Below are positions 11,508 through 20,879 of a stretch of DNA of 30,154 nucleotides, one piece after another. The translations under genes were made by a program, and so were the position numbers. This DNA is from Glomus cerebriforme (Eukaryota > Glomeromycota > Glomeromycetes > Glomerales > Glomeraceae): the NCBI GenBank assembly GCA_003550305.1, contig QKYT01000744.1, forward strand, positions 1-30,154. The letters run 5' to 3'. A model generated the notes under the pieces. It ran no database searches. It was given only the letters and a program-made list of their open reading frames with translations, and had not been told where the DNA came from. The number at the start of each line of letters is the position of its first letter. Position 1 is the first letter of the stretch.

Positions 11508-11980
11508 AAAAAAAATTCAAACCAAATTGAAAATATTCATTGTACTAATTATTATAGAATTTTAATCATAACAGGTTATTTGTAATGCGTTGGTTTCATT
11601 GGTCTGTTGAAGAATTCGAATCATTACAAAATTTGCGTTGCTGTGAATTTGTGATTATGGAGAAAAATGAGGAAACAAATAAATACAAGTTGAAGACAAA
11701 ATTTAGAAGATGGGGTAATATCGAGTCTCTTGGACGTTTTGACGATGAGGATGATGAAGGTAATAATAAATATTTAACTCCGAATGGAAAAAGATTTTTA
11801 AATGGACATTCGAGAAGCTATAGTGCTGAAATGGGAGGAGAATTCAGTAGCGAGGATGTTATGGGAGATGCGTCAGAATCGGATGAGAGAAGTGTGAATT
11901 CATCATCAATTAGTATAAATGAAGAAGTTGAATCGAAAACTGAAGAAATTAATGTTACTAAGAAATCTGAATCCGTATAA
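10760..11980 (+). CDS. DET1: Histidine phosphatase (phosphoglycerate mutase-like), Det1 type
   Basis: Five exons: 10760-11045, 11112-11184, 11255-11323, 11399-11470, 11575-11980; 301 residues. The N-terminus RPRLIILVRHGQSEAN holds the RHG motif with the phospho-accepting His11. YVSPYLRARQT and EPRLREQDWGNFQ follow, then the YGHFFYRIPNGESGADVYDR block (Glu128), and the second catalytic His162 in VTHGLLSR. Order and wording match yeast Det1, an acid phosphatase of this superfamily linked to sterol movement between ER and plasma membrane, and related fungal proteins. The last roughly 70 residues are acidic, Ser/Glu-rich and probably disordered. No signal peptide is seen, so it is likely cytosolic. 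Family assignment is firm; the Det1 role is by similarity only. It is transcribed away from the PfkB gene and toward VPS28. Confidence 0.9.
11473..11504 (+). repeat. Poly(A) run of 32 inside intron 4 of the Det1-like gene
   Basis: Thirty-two A residues directly follow the GT of the donor site at 11471-11472, and a further A-rich piece follows. The exon join is still clear because the frame closes (TCT-AG|G-TTA). The exact length is likely to vary between clones and to be error-prone in sequencing. Confidence 0.9.
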
Positions 11981-12290
11981 AAAGATCATTTCAAAGTTTC
12001 AAATAGACTTTTAATTATTTATTTTATTTATTACTTATACAATAATCAAATCATTATTAACATAGACAAAAAGCATATTTTGTATTAATAATTTAGATTA
12101 TTCACAATAGGCATATATTTAGAGAATTGTTTCATTATTTAATTAATCATTAGTCTTAATTGAATAGAAAATTATATACTTTTAAATAAATGACAAATGA
12201 AAAGAACTCTCATGATACGTGCTTTTAAGATTATATAAATCATTCCTATGTTTGATTGACAGCATGATCTTGATTAAAGTATTTATTAAA
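11981..12290. other. Convergent 3' region between the Det1-like gene and VPS28
   Basis: About 310 bases between two stop codons facing each other. It is AT-rich with no open frame worth reporting. It should hold both poly(A) sites; many weak AATAAA-like words make a choice arbitrary. Confidence 0.5.
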
Positions 12291-13405
12291 TTAATTCTTA
12301 TCCGAAAGGGAACGATAAAACGCATTATTAGCGTTTTCAAGATCAAACAATAATTGTCGAACTTGTCCTTCATCAATTTCATCACTAGCTTTCATCCCAT
12401 TTAGTGTAATTAACCAATTTCTAATCTTTGCTTTGCCCTCAAAATCAGCTGGTAACGAACTAACATTGTTTAAACTTTGCATTAACTCACCAAGCATAGG
12501 ATGTATATCATCCACAGCCTTCATGCCTAGTTTTAACGCGTCCATAGTGGTAATAAAATGCTAAATAAGCAAAAAAAAAAAACAAGAAAATATTATATAC
12601 ATATTATAATAATGGATTAAAGCCAAAATGAAACTTACATGTACTGTTTCAGCAACGTATTGTGCAAATTTACTGTTATCATGTCCGGCGCCAGTGGGAT
12701 GTTCAATTGTAGCCGGTACTCCAATTTTGAACCGATTTACTGCTGCTGGACATTCTAACTGAAATAATAATAAATTTAATTACTGTATCCTGTTGAAACT
12801 TTCTGATTTTGTTCCGAATTAATATAAGTGAAATATGAACGTAAAAATCAAAGTGTAAATTAATAATACCTTATATTCTTTCATAAACTTTTCAACATCT
12901 GATACAGAGTCACGTACCAAATTTAGTGCTGTTTTGTACTGTGCTATTAATCTTGCACAAGCTTGTGTATATCTAAGAATATTTTAATTAGTTTATTCAA
13001 TCCATTTGAAAAGACAAATTAAACTTACTCATCAGCGGTGACAGAATCTCTAACGTATGCTTTCTCCAAATGTTCCATTGTTACAATTATGGCGTATAAA
13101 TCTGCCAAATTCTCGTATTTTTCTCTATCTTTATTATTGGTATATAATCTGACTTCCTATGATAAATTTGAAAATTAAACAACGTTTAGGGCTTTGAGAG
13201 GTAATAAATCGAATTTACCTCATCGAACGCGAGATCTTTGATAGAGGAAAAAATTCAATAATTTTAATACTAAGTATTGCATTACAAGGCATTTCTTCGT
13301 AAATCAAGACAGCTTACTGTGATCTGAAGGAACAGGAGCAAATGAGGCTGTAATCGGAGGACCATAGGCTGTGAGATAACTAAAGCTCGCTGGAGCGTTC
13401 GTCAT
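12291..13405 (-). CDS. VPS28: ESCRT-I subunit Vps28
   Basis: Six exons on the minus strand: 13405-13318, 13235-13219, 13156-13029, 12972-12870, 12758-12639, 12560-12291; 241 residues, normal for the family. Vps28 is a core subunit of ESCRT-I, which sorts ubiquitinated membrane proteins into multivesicular endosomes. The N-terminal half has NLAFDEVRLYTNNKDREKYE and ENLADLYAIIVTMEHLEKAY, the helices that pack in the ESCRT-I core with the Vps23 and Vps37 partners. LECPAAVNRFKIGVP leads to the C-terminal four-helix domain (about residues 145-241) with SSLPADFEGKAKIRNWL and DEGQVRQLLFDLENANNAFYRSL, which contacts ESCRT-II in yeast. Exon 2 is only 17 nt but is needed to keep frame and the NLAFDE motif. 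It shares a 171-bp promoter with YIF1. Confidence 0.95.
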
Positions 13406-13576
13406 TATTATATTCAAATTAGAGATTTGAGAAATTTTTTTAAGTATAATTCAACCAATAACCATTGTCCAAGTAGAAATTTGGCAGATCTACAGATTTA
13501 AATTTCCTGATTTTTGCGATTCACCATAATTATTTTTCGACATCTATAATACTTTTATAATTAGTCCCTTTTCAAA
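13406..13576. promoter_or_regulatory. Short bidirectional promoter, VPS28 / YIF1
   Basis: Only 171 bases separate the two divergent start codons. Both proteins work in membrane traffic (endosomal sorting; ER-Golgi vesicles), so joint control is possible but not shown. I see no E-box or other clear known site here. Confidence 0.5.
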
Positions 13577-14936
13577 ATGTACAATCAAAATCAAAACAAT
13601 CCACCTCCTAAATATGCCTACTATCCGCAACAACATCATTCAACTTCTCCTCCTCCTTTACAACACCCGATTCCCACTCACCCACCTATTCAAATGCGTG
13701 ACCCTCCGGCATCTTCACCCTCACCACCTTCACAACAGAGAATAATGCATCAACATCAACATATTCCACCACATCAGCAACATATACAACAAGTACCAAC
13801 CGATTATAATAATATGTGGAATGATGCTACCGCGCAAATGGGAATGCAATTTGGGAGATCTGCAATGATGGCAGGAAGTGAATATGTCGAGAAAAATGTA
13901 AATATTGCATATTTAAAATAGTGCTCGTTGTATTATCAATATTGAAATAAATCTCATATATGATTAGTTTTATTTATGAGATAACTTTTTGATTTTATTT
14001 TGTAGATTAATCGATATCTTAATTATCCTGCTTTAAAACATTATTTTAAAGTAAATAATTCGTATGTAGCTAATAAAATTAGACTATTGTTATTTCCGTG
14101 GAGACATCGGCCATGGTCACGACTTGTTAAACGATCTGAACAAAATGGACAAATGGAAGGATACAAACCACCCAGAGATGATATAAATTCACCAGATTTA
14201 TATATCCCAACAATGGCACTTGTAACATATGTGCTGCTTACAGGAATTGTTGCCGGCACTGAACACAAGTAAATTTTCGTTTTTTTTTGTATATTAGTTT
14301 TAAAATTTTTAATTTATATGTATATGTATATATATCTAGATTTCATCCCGAAGTTCTGGGAGTAAATGCTACTACTGCATTTCTTCTTATGATTTCAGAA
14401 TTGACTTTTATAAAAGGAGGTTGTTACTTATTAAATATCGCAGCTGAAACTCGAATACTGGATTTATTGGCATATTCGGGATATAAGTTTATTGGGTGGG
14501 TATTTTTAATTTTTTTTTAATTTTTTTTTTTTTGTCAATTTTCATTTCATCATATTAATACATTTTTCTAATTGAATAATAATTTCAAATGGTGTCCATG
14601 AATATTCAGTGTTATCGTTACTTTACTTGTTGGTTTACTAGCACCTTTTTGGGTTGTTGTTGCAACTTTCTTTTATACAGTTGCAGCAAATGGGTTTTTC
14701 TTGGTATTTATTATTTATCTTCTAAAAAGGTTTTGTTGATATTTGACATTCTTTACTTATCTTTTATTTTTATTTTTATTTCATTATAGTTACGATCACT
14801 TAGATATGTTGTTTTTCCCGATACAACAACAACAAATACCGTCAATATTCCACAACGAAACAGACAAAGGAGGATTCATTTTCTTTTCCTTGTGGCATCT
14901 CTTCAATTTGTGTTTATGTATCTTCTTATAAAATAA
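13577..14936 (+). CDS. YIF1: Yif1 family membrane protein of ER-Golgi vesicles
   Basis: Five exons: 13577-13897, 14006-14268, 14340-14495, 14610-14703, 14790-14936; 326 residues. Yif1 is a multispanning protein that works with Yip1 and Rab/Ypt GTPases in COPII vesicle traffic between ER and Golgi. Residues 1-80 are rich in Pro, Gln and His and face the cytosol. The family core follows: MGMQFGRSAMMAGSEYVEKN, then INRYLNYPALKHYFKVNNSYV and KIRLLLFPWRHRPWSR. About five membrane segments come next, near residues 174-191, 206-227, 247-259, 260-278 and 306-324. The protein ends three residues after the last segment starts to fade (LLIK). All parts agree with the family in order and length. An AATAAA is found at about 14985, just past the stop. 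Its divergent partner is VPS28. Confidence 0.95.
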
Positions 14937-15351
14937 TTTAGAAAAAGATGCCTAAAAAAAAAAATATATATATATAATAATAATAATAAAATAAAATAAA
15001 TCAAATATTGTGTTGTACATAATTACCAAGTAATATCTTAAATCTTAAATAAACCAAATTTAGTATTTTTATTTATTAGCTCACCGGAACACATGTCTAT
15101 GTTCTGACAATTAATTTATGGCCAAAAATATTAGTCACAATTACAACATTACGTATTACAACTTTAATATGACACATTACAACTTTTTGTAATCCAAAAT
15201 GCGTAATTATTACTTACGGCCAGCAACTTTAGCGGAAATAAATTAATTTTTTATTCTCATTACTTCTTTATAATTTAAGAAAAATTCATTTTTAATTACA
15301 TCCGATCATGTGATAATTAAAAGATACTCTATCTGTTATCATATTATATAT
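14937..15351. other. Convergent 3' region between YIF1 and the SER3-type gene
   Basis: About 415 bases between two stop codons. It starts with TA and AATAA microrepeats. From about 15116 to 15230 there is a slightly less AT-rich part bounded by TATGGCC and, inverted, a related ACGGCCA word, with several ATTAC words. It may be a small decayed inverted-repeat element, but the arms match too poorly for me to call it one. Confidence 0.4.
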
Positions 15352-16972
15352 TTAATATACAATTCGAGTCAATATATTTGCTCTATTCGAACTTACAGAT
15401 TCATAAATCTTTTTAATATCTTGATCGTTCACATCAGAAATATCAGCCATCATATAAGCAATATTACCTCGTGAATCTGTATATTGTTTATCAACGTTGT
15501 GATCAGAAAGAATTTCATTGATTTCCTATAAATTCAATAATATGTCAATAATAATTAATAATTTACAATGATTAAAGAAGATAAGTAAAATACCTTAAGT
15601 ACACCAGGCACATTGTAATGGCAAAAAAGTAAACGGATCGACTTTTCTGTAATTTGAATCGCACGAAGATCAACTTCTGGAAAGTTGACAGCACCAATTG
15701 AAGTACCATAGTTAATGTATTTTACAAGCGCAGCTCCTACTTCAAGACCAATCATATACTGTGCCTCCTCAGTTGATCCACCTTTTATATTTTAAAATAT
15801 TTTTAGTAATGAGTAATGACGTAAAAATTATATTAAATAATATAATACCATATAAGTGCTAACTAACCAATATGTGGTGTTAAAATCACATTTTTACAAG
15901 CCAAAAGATCAGATGTCCAAGAATTCAGTTCATTATTAAAAAATTGACCATTGGCTGCTGGCTCCTTTGGAAATACATCTATTGCAGCACCAAGTAAATG
16001 ACCATTCTGTAAAGCTTTGATTAATGAAGGAATCTGGACAATTGTACCACGAGAAGCATTTATTAGATAGCTTCTTTTCTTCATACGCGCAATCTCTTCT
16101 TCGCCAATCATATTTTTAGTTTCTTCCGTTTCAGGAACATGTAAAGAAACAAAGTCTGACTGTTCTAAAAGTTCATATAACGTGTTGACTTGTTTAGCTT
16201 TTCCCAAAGGCATAAGCTGAATAACATCATGGAAAAATACTGTCATTCCCATGGATTCAGCAAGAACCGATAATTGCGATCCAATATGGCCGTAACCTAC
16301 AATACCTATAAAGAATACCGGTAAAATCATGTTATTTATTATATAATTACATATGCGTGAAAGGCATAAAAACTTACCAAGAGTCTTGCCGCGAATTTCA
16401 TAACATTGGGAAGAAACTTTATTCCAGTTTCCTTGATGTAATTCTATATTACGATCACCCAAATGTCTAGATAATGAAATGATCTCAGCAATAACTAATT
16501 CTGCAACACTTCTACTATTGCTAAATGGAGAATTGAATACTGCAATACCACGATTGGCAGCAGTTTCAAGATCAACTTGATTAGTTCCAATACAGAAGCA
16601 TCCTATCGCCAAGAGCTTTTTAGCTTCTTGAAGAATTTTTTTAGTGAGCTTAGTTTTGGAACGAATGCCAATCGCGTGAACTTCACGGATTTTTTCTATA
16701 AGAACATCCTCTGGAAGTGCTGTTTTGATCGATTCAACCTATTATGCATATATATATATATATCATATAATATGTAATTTGACAAAATAGGCAACAAAGC
16801 TTACCTGATATCCTTCTTTTTTCAGAAGTGCTACACCGCTCTGATTCAAATTCTCCAGCAACAAAATTTTTATTTCACCAGAATCAAAAGGCTTGAGTGC
16901 TTTAGGATGAGACTGTGTAAAGGAGGAAGAACGCGTCAATTTTGCAACAGGTGATACTTCTTCCTGAGACAT
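15352..16972 (-). CDS. SER3: D-3-phosphoglycerate dehydrogenase (Ser3/Ser33 type), first step of serine synthesis
   Basis: Five exons on the minus strand: 16972-16805, 16738-16378, 16305-15868, 15781-15594, 15525-15352; 442 residues. It oxidises 3-phosphoglycerate to phosphohydroxypyruvate with NAD in the cytosol. The sequence follows yeast Ser3 closely: GIAVFNSPFSNSRSVAELVI, RGKTLG, the NAD-binding GYGHIG (180-185), Arg262 in INASRG, Glu291 in PKEPAANG, and His321 in TPHIGGSTEEAQ. The last roughly 100 residues form an ACT-type regulatory domain (NVPGVLK, ILSDHNVDKQY, IAYMMADIS), so feedback control by serine is likely, as in the family. The N-terminal 30 residues are Ser-rich, as in the fungal forms. 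Upstream lie two CACGTG boxes, one of them at the centre of a dyad. Confidence 0.96.
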
Positions 16973-17118
16973 TGTTGTATCTAAATTTTTTTAAAGAATT
17001 TTTTTTTTTTTAAGGCTGGGTTTTTTTATAGTTAATAAATGATATTTTAGAGATCGTCTATTATAAATCAAAAGTCAATTCTATCCGCAGTAAAGAATAA
17101 CACATGTTACCGGAACTT

Positions 17119-17126
17119 CACGTGAG
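17119..17126. promoter_or_regulatory. E-box TCACGTGA upstream of the SER3-type gene
   Basis: A perfect palindrome TCACGTGA about 147 bases before the start codon. It matches the core bound by bHLH factors; in yeast, Cbf1 binds RTCACRTG and acts on sulphur and respiration genes. Binding here is inference. Confidence 0.5.
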
Positions 17127-17145
17127 AGAATATAGTAATAGTTTT

Positions 17146-17274
17146 TGGGCATCCTTAAAATGTACCCCAGGTATAGGCGTATAAATAATTTTTTTTAGAG
17201 TAAACATCACGTGATTAATACAGTTGCAGAACATGATAAGAGCCTATACCCCCGGAACAGGATAAATTTGCCCA
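17146..17274. repeat. Imperfect ~129-bp dyad element with central E-box, SER3-type promoter
   Basis: TGGGCA at 17146-17151 pairs with TGCCCA at 17269-17274, and GGTATAGGC at 17170-17178 pairs with GCCTATACC at 17242-17250. Both pairs share exactly the same centre (17210). At that centre stands ATCACGTGAT (17206-17215), itself a palindrome with an E-box core. Over the outer 38 bases the arms match at about two thirds of positions. It could be a small foldback (MITE-like) element that brought or kept an E-box, or a symmetric regulatory site. Confidence 0.55.
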
Positions 17275-17420
17275 TGGTTTTTTTATTAAAGGGTTAAAAT
17301 TGAATTCTTTTGTGTCATATTTCCTTTTTAGTGTTATTTAAGAAACAATTTCATGTAGTTCATTAAAAAATAGAATGAATTTGTAAAAAGAAGGAATAGA
17401 ATATAACTGATGATCATATC

Positions 17421-18995
17421 CTAAAAAATATAAACATATGGTATACCATCAGAAACTCTAATATATCCTCTGTACATTCCACCCGTATTAAACGGCATCG
17501 CAACTAAAAAACGCAAAATTATTACAAAATTCTTATCAAAAATGCTGAATTTAGTAATGACCCAAGCTTACCATTACCATATTTGTCCAATGCAATTACC
17601 CCTCCACTACCTCCGACCTTTCCAAGATTTTTTACAACACCATCAGCTGCTTGATTTACACTTTCACCGAGATAACGCATTCTGGACGATACATCTTGAG
17701 CAACACCATATCTAATGAAAAACTGTGGTGGTGCAAAATGTTTAAAATTATAGGGGAGGTAGGTTAGGATTAGGGTTTAGTTAAATAGACCCAAAGAGCC
17801 AAAATGACGCGCCGGAGCGCTTTAATGTAAATTTTGGCTTCGCCAAAATTGAGCACTTAATTGACAGAACGATTAACTCTCGAAATTGTATTTCCTTTTA
17901 CCTCTCCATCACCGGTTCCACTAACACCACAGGTTTCATTGTCTGCCCAAGTGCCACATGCTATCAATGGAGTGTCTCCTATTCGACCATCCTTCTTATT
18001 ATTCCACCCACCTTCGGTCAATAAAGATTAGTAAATATTTAAAATTGGCTTAGATTTTATAAGCCAAATGTACCTGTAGATGTAGCTGTAGCAATAATGC
18101 CATTTTTATCGACAGCAACAGCACCAACAGTTCCCTTGGGATATGGATTTAAGTCCGTTGCCAAATTCTTATTACCATTTTCTAATCCTTCCAAATGCTG
18201 TTTCCATCTTCTTTTTGTCCAGAAATAACAAGGGTCAACAATTCCTAATCCTTTCTTTTTGGCATATTCTTCAGCTTCAACACCACCAAGAAATACATGT
18301 CGATTCTCTGGATCAAGTAAAAGTGTTTTAGCTAAAGTAATCGGATTCTTTACTGTATGCAATAAAGTGCTTGCACCAGCTGGGTGATCGGATGTTCCAA
18401 TCATAATTGAAGATTCAAGTTCATTCTATAAAAAAACATCAAAATTGTATTGCAAGGATGCATTTAAAAAAGCTCATCTAAAAAAAATCTTTGATTTACC
18501 TTTCCACTAATTGTAAAGACAGATCCTTTACCAGCATTAAAAAGAGGACAATCTATTAAACACAAAAAGGCGAATGCTGATTTTAAGAAACAATTCACTT
18601 TTTAATTTAATCTTAATACAAACTACATGCCTTCCATAATTCTAACTGCGGCTTCTACAACATCAATTGAATTTCCTCCGTTTAGTAAAATTTTATAACC
18701 TGCCATCAAAGATTTTTTTAATGCGTCGATATATTCCTCTTGATTTTGTAGAGAAAATTGTTTACAGGTAATGATTCCTGCGCCGCCATGAATTACTAAT
18801 GTAGGACCATGATCAATTTCAACTTTCTACACATTCAAAAAAAATTTCCTTTAAAAAATTGGTTTATGTTTATTATTAAACAGTTACATTATCCTCAGTT
18901 GCATTTACTAATCTGGATTTTCCGTATAATTTATCACCTAGAATCGAGGTATATAAATCGTTTAGAACTGATAAACATCCAATACTTTTTGGCAT
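17421..18995 (-). CDS. Plant-type L-asparaginase / isoaspartyl peptidase (Ntn-hydrolase)
   Basis: Seven exons on the minus strand: 18995-18888, 18826-18631, 18552-18500, 18425-18074, 18011-17902, 17722-17572, 17503-17421; 350 residues. The family makes an inactive chain that cuts itself before a threonine, freeing the catalytic N-terminus; it hydrolyses asparagine and/or isoaspartyl peptides. Seen here are HGGAG (49-53), [28 protein letters not shown], then [11 protein letters not shown] with the predicted self-cleavage Thr218, [26 protein letters not shown] and [15 protein letters not shown]. All catalytic blocks are present. About 40 residues precede the usual start; an upstream in-frame ATG at 19086-19088 would add 31 more, but I prefer 18995. 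Intron 2 has a GC donor (AAG|GCATGT), and intron 5 (17723-17901) is enlarged and holds a GC-rich repeat. It lies head to tail behind the SER3-type gene. Confidence 0.92.
17791..17850. repeat. GC-rich hairpin repeat in asparaginase intron 5
   Basis: An island of GC-rich sequence (GACGCGCCGGAGCGC) in an AT-rich intron. AATTTTGGC and GCCAAAATT form a 9-bp perfect stem around a TTC loop at 17830-17850, and AGCCAAAAT at 17797-17805 can pair with ATTTTGGCT at 17831-17839 instead. The intron is 179 nt while most others here are about 60-110. A small dispersed repeat inserted into the intron is the simplest reading. Confidence 0.6.
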
Positions 18996-19077
18996 CGTTA
19001 AAAATTTGGTAAAGAAAAATAATTTGATTATGTCATACGGACATACACTAGTAATTTTGTAAGAACAATTTTCACCC

Positions 19078-19085
19078 CACGTGAT
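19078..19085. promoter_or_regulatory. E-box CACGTGAT upstream of the asparaginase gene
   Basis: CACGTGAT lies about 85 bases before the chosen start codon; on the gene strand it reads ATCACGTG. It would fall inside the reading frame if the upstream ATG at 19088 were the true start, which slightly favours the downstream start. The same core is found twice before the SER3-type gene. Confidence 0.45.
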
Positions 19086-19095
19086 CATAGTAAAA

Positions 19096-19429
19096 CATGG
19101 GATACTAGAATTTTCTAGAAGTGCAATGGTAAAAAAACAATTATAGTGGATTAAACAATGTTAGTTCGTTCCAGTTTTTTCACACCTAGTAAAAACATAT
19201 TTGGTATTTATCATTATATTATTAATAATTAGTTCTATACGCGTTTACAATTTCTACCTTTCATATTTATATTTGCCAAAATTTTTTTTTTAACACTTTT
19301 AATACAAGGTATAATATTTTACAATATTTATTCATGGTTTTTTTTAAAAAACAAAAGTTATATAGTATTAATTTTATTTATTTAATAGTGTTTGTCTAAT
19401 TTTTTTTTTTTTTACACAGAGATTTCATA
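19096..19429. other. AT-rich spacer upstream of the asparaginase gene
   Basis: About 330 bases with long T runs. No gene or clear repeat is seen. It includes the rest of the asparaginase promoter. Confidence 0.5.
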
Positions 19430-20020
19430 GTGTAAATTTAAATACTTTAGTTAAAATTAAACTTGGATGCCAAAACACTTCAGCTATATGCCAAATCCCA
19501 AATACTTTTCAGTATATACAAGTTGCTAAAATCCTAAATCCCAAACTGATGCCAGAATTCCAAATCAATGCCAAAATCCCAAACTAATGCCAGAATTCCA
19601 TTGTTAAAATCCAAAAATCCTAAGTTTCAATCATTTTTATATTGGAATAACTATGGAAATAACCAAAACTTAGAATTTTTAGATTTTGGTAATAGTTTGG
19701 AATTCTGGCAATAGTTTAGAATTTTGGCAATAATTTGAAACTCTAGTATCAGTTTAGGATTTCAGCAATATATGGTTTGGAATTCTAATATTAGTTTAGA
19801 ATTTTGGCATCAGTTAGAATTTGAAATTTAGAATTTTAACAAATTTCTAAATCTATATTTTGGTATATACCTGAATCCCAAATATGTTTAGCATAGGTAA
19901 GTTTTAGTATCCAAATTTAGTTAAAATATATAATTTTAACAAAGTTTTTAGCAGTATAATAATAGTTAATATTAAATTACACCAAGTTAACTTAAATATT
20001 TGTAAAATTATTTATATTTT
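19430..20020. repeat. Foldback element built of GCCAAA/GCCAGAATTCC minirepeats
   Basis: The left half (about 19460-19640) is a loose tandem of words such as ATGCCAAATCCCAAA and ATGCCAGAATTCCAAA, period about 15-20 bases. The right half (about 19650-19930) carries the same words inverted (TTTGGAATTCTGGCAATAG). GCCAGAATTCCA at 19589-19600 pairs with TGGAATTCTGGC at 19698-19709, and the outer CTTGGATGCCAAAAC-like end at 19463 pairs with the TTTTAGTATCCAAATTTAG end near 19915. The centre is near 19650-19670. The outer limits are uncertain, perhaps marked by GTGTAAATTTAA on the left and, inverted, TTAAATTACACC on the right. A related piece lies at 28219-28430. Confidence 0.7.
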
Positions 20021-20879
20021 AATAATAATAATCTGAAGTAAAAATCATGTGAGTTGACTATTACCTAAATGATTTTACCTTTAATTATATAAATTTATTT
20101 TTTTTAAAGTATTCAAGGTTAGGATAAATCAAAAATTTTAAAATAGAATAATAGATGATTATTATTTATAAGCAGATTTGCAATAGCCAGAGTACATATT
20201 ATTTTAATATATCTTCTATTCTATTCCATAATTTTTCCCATCCTTTTTATTTTCTTCATTTATACTTTCCATTTACTGTCATATTTGCACTTTCTCCCAT
20301 TTTACTTAATAACATAAGTATTTTTGCTACATTATTACTTGCCATCCTTGCAGTTACATTCTTTTCATAAATTCTAATAAAATCAAATATTAAAAATATT
20401 ATATAAGAAAAGTTACACTTTATAACTAAGATTCAAATAATAAAATCAATAATATTTATCTGGTTTTTTTTCATAATATCTTTTACCAAATCTCATAATT
20501 CTTCTTTTATTTTCTTTTACAAAATTATCCATTAATTAATGAAATAATAGTTAAAATTAATTAGGAAATTTTAAAGGTGCAAAACTGCAAAAACTGCAAA
20601 ATTTGTAGATTTTTGCTTTTTTTATGTATTTTTGATAAATATTTGCGCAGTTCTTTAAATAATTTTCTTCAAATTTTTTTAGTAAAGTTTTTAGAAAAAT
20701 TCTGTTCTGCAATAATCTCCAATATTGCAAATTTGTTAAAAACTTTGTGCAAAAATCTTTGAAGATTTTTTTATTCTAATAAACTTTAGTTAAACTATTA
20801 TTTAACTGTTTTAAATTTTAGATTAAACAAAATAGATAAGTTTTATTTAATTTGTGATATGCAGATTTTTTTCTTTTTT
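20021..20879. other. AT-rich region with possible coding relics
   Basis: No intact gene. Two stretches on the minus strand read as protein-like. One is about 20380-20256 (RIYEKNVTARMASNVAKILM and on to a TGA). The other is about 20770-20570 (KFAILEIIAEQNFSKNF, then after a stop RKLFKELRKYLSKIHKKSK). Lys/Asn-rich readings also arise by chance in such DNA, so both are weak. AGATTTTTGC near 20606 and GCAAAAATCT near 20749 are inverted copies, hinting at another small foldback. Confidence 0.35.

Noticed and set aside
17764..17778. Telomere-like TTAGGATTAGGGTTT.
   Set aside because: Only about two units, inside an intron; it may be part of a small repeat but is not a telomeric array.
19086..19088. 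An upstream in-frame ATG for the asparaginase gene.
   Set aside because: It would add 31 residues with no family match and would place the E-box inside the coding region. It remains possible.
20155..20370. A 71-codon plus-strand frame with a hydrophobic product.
   Set aside because: No start context, partner or motif; the opposite strand reads more like protein.
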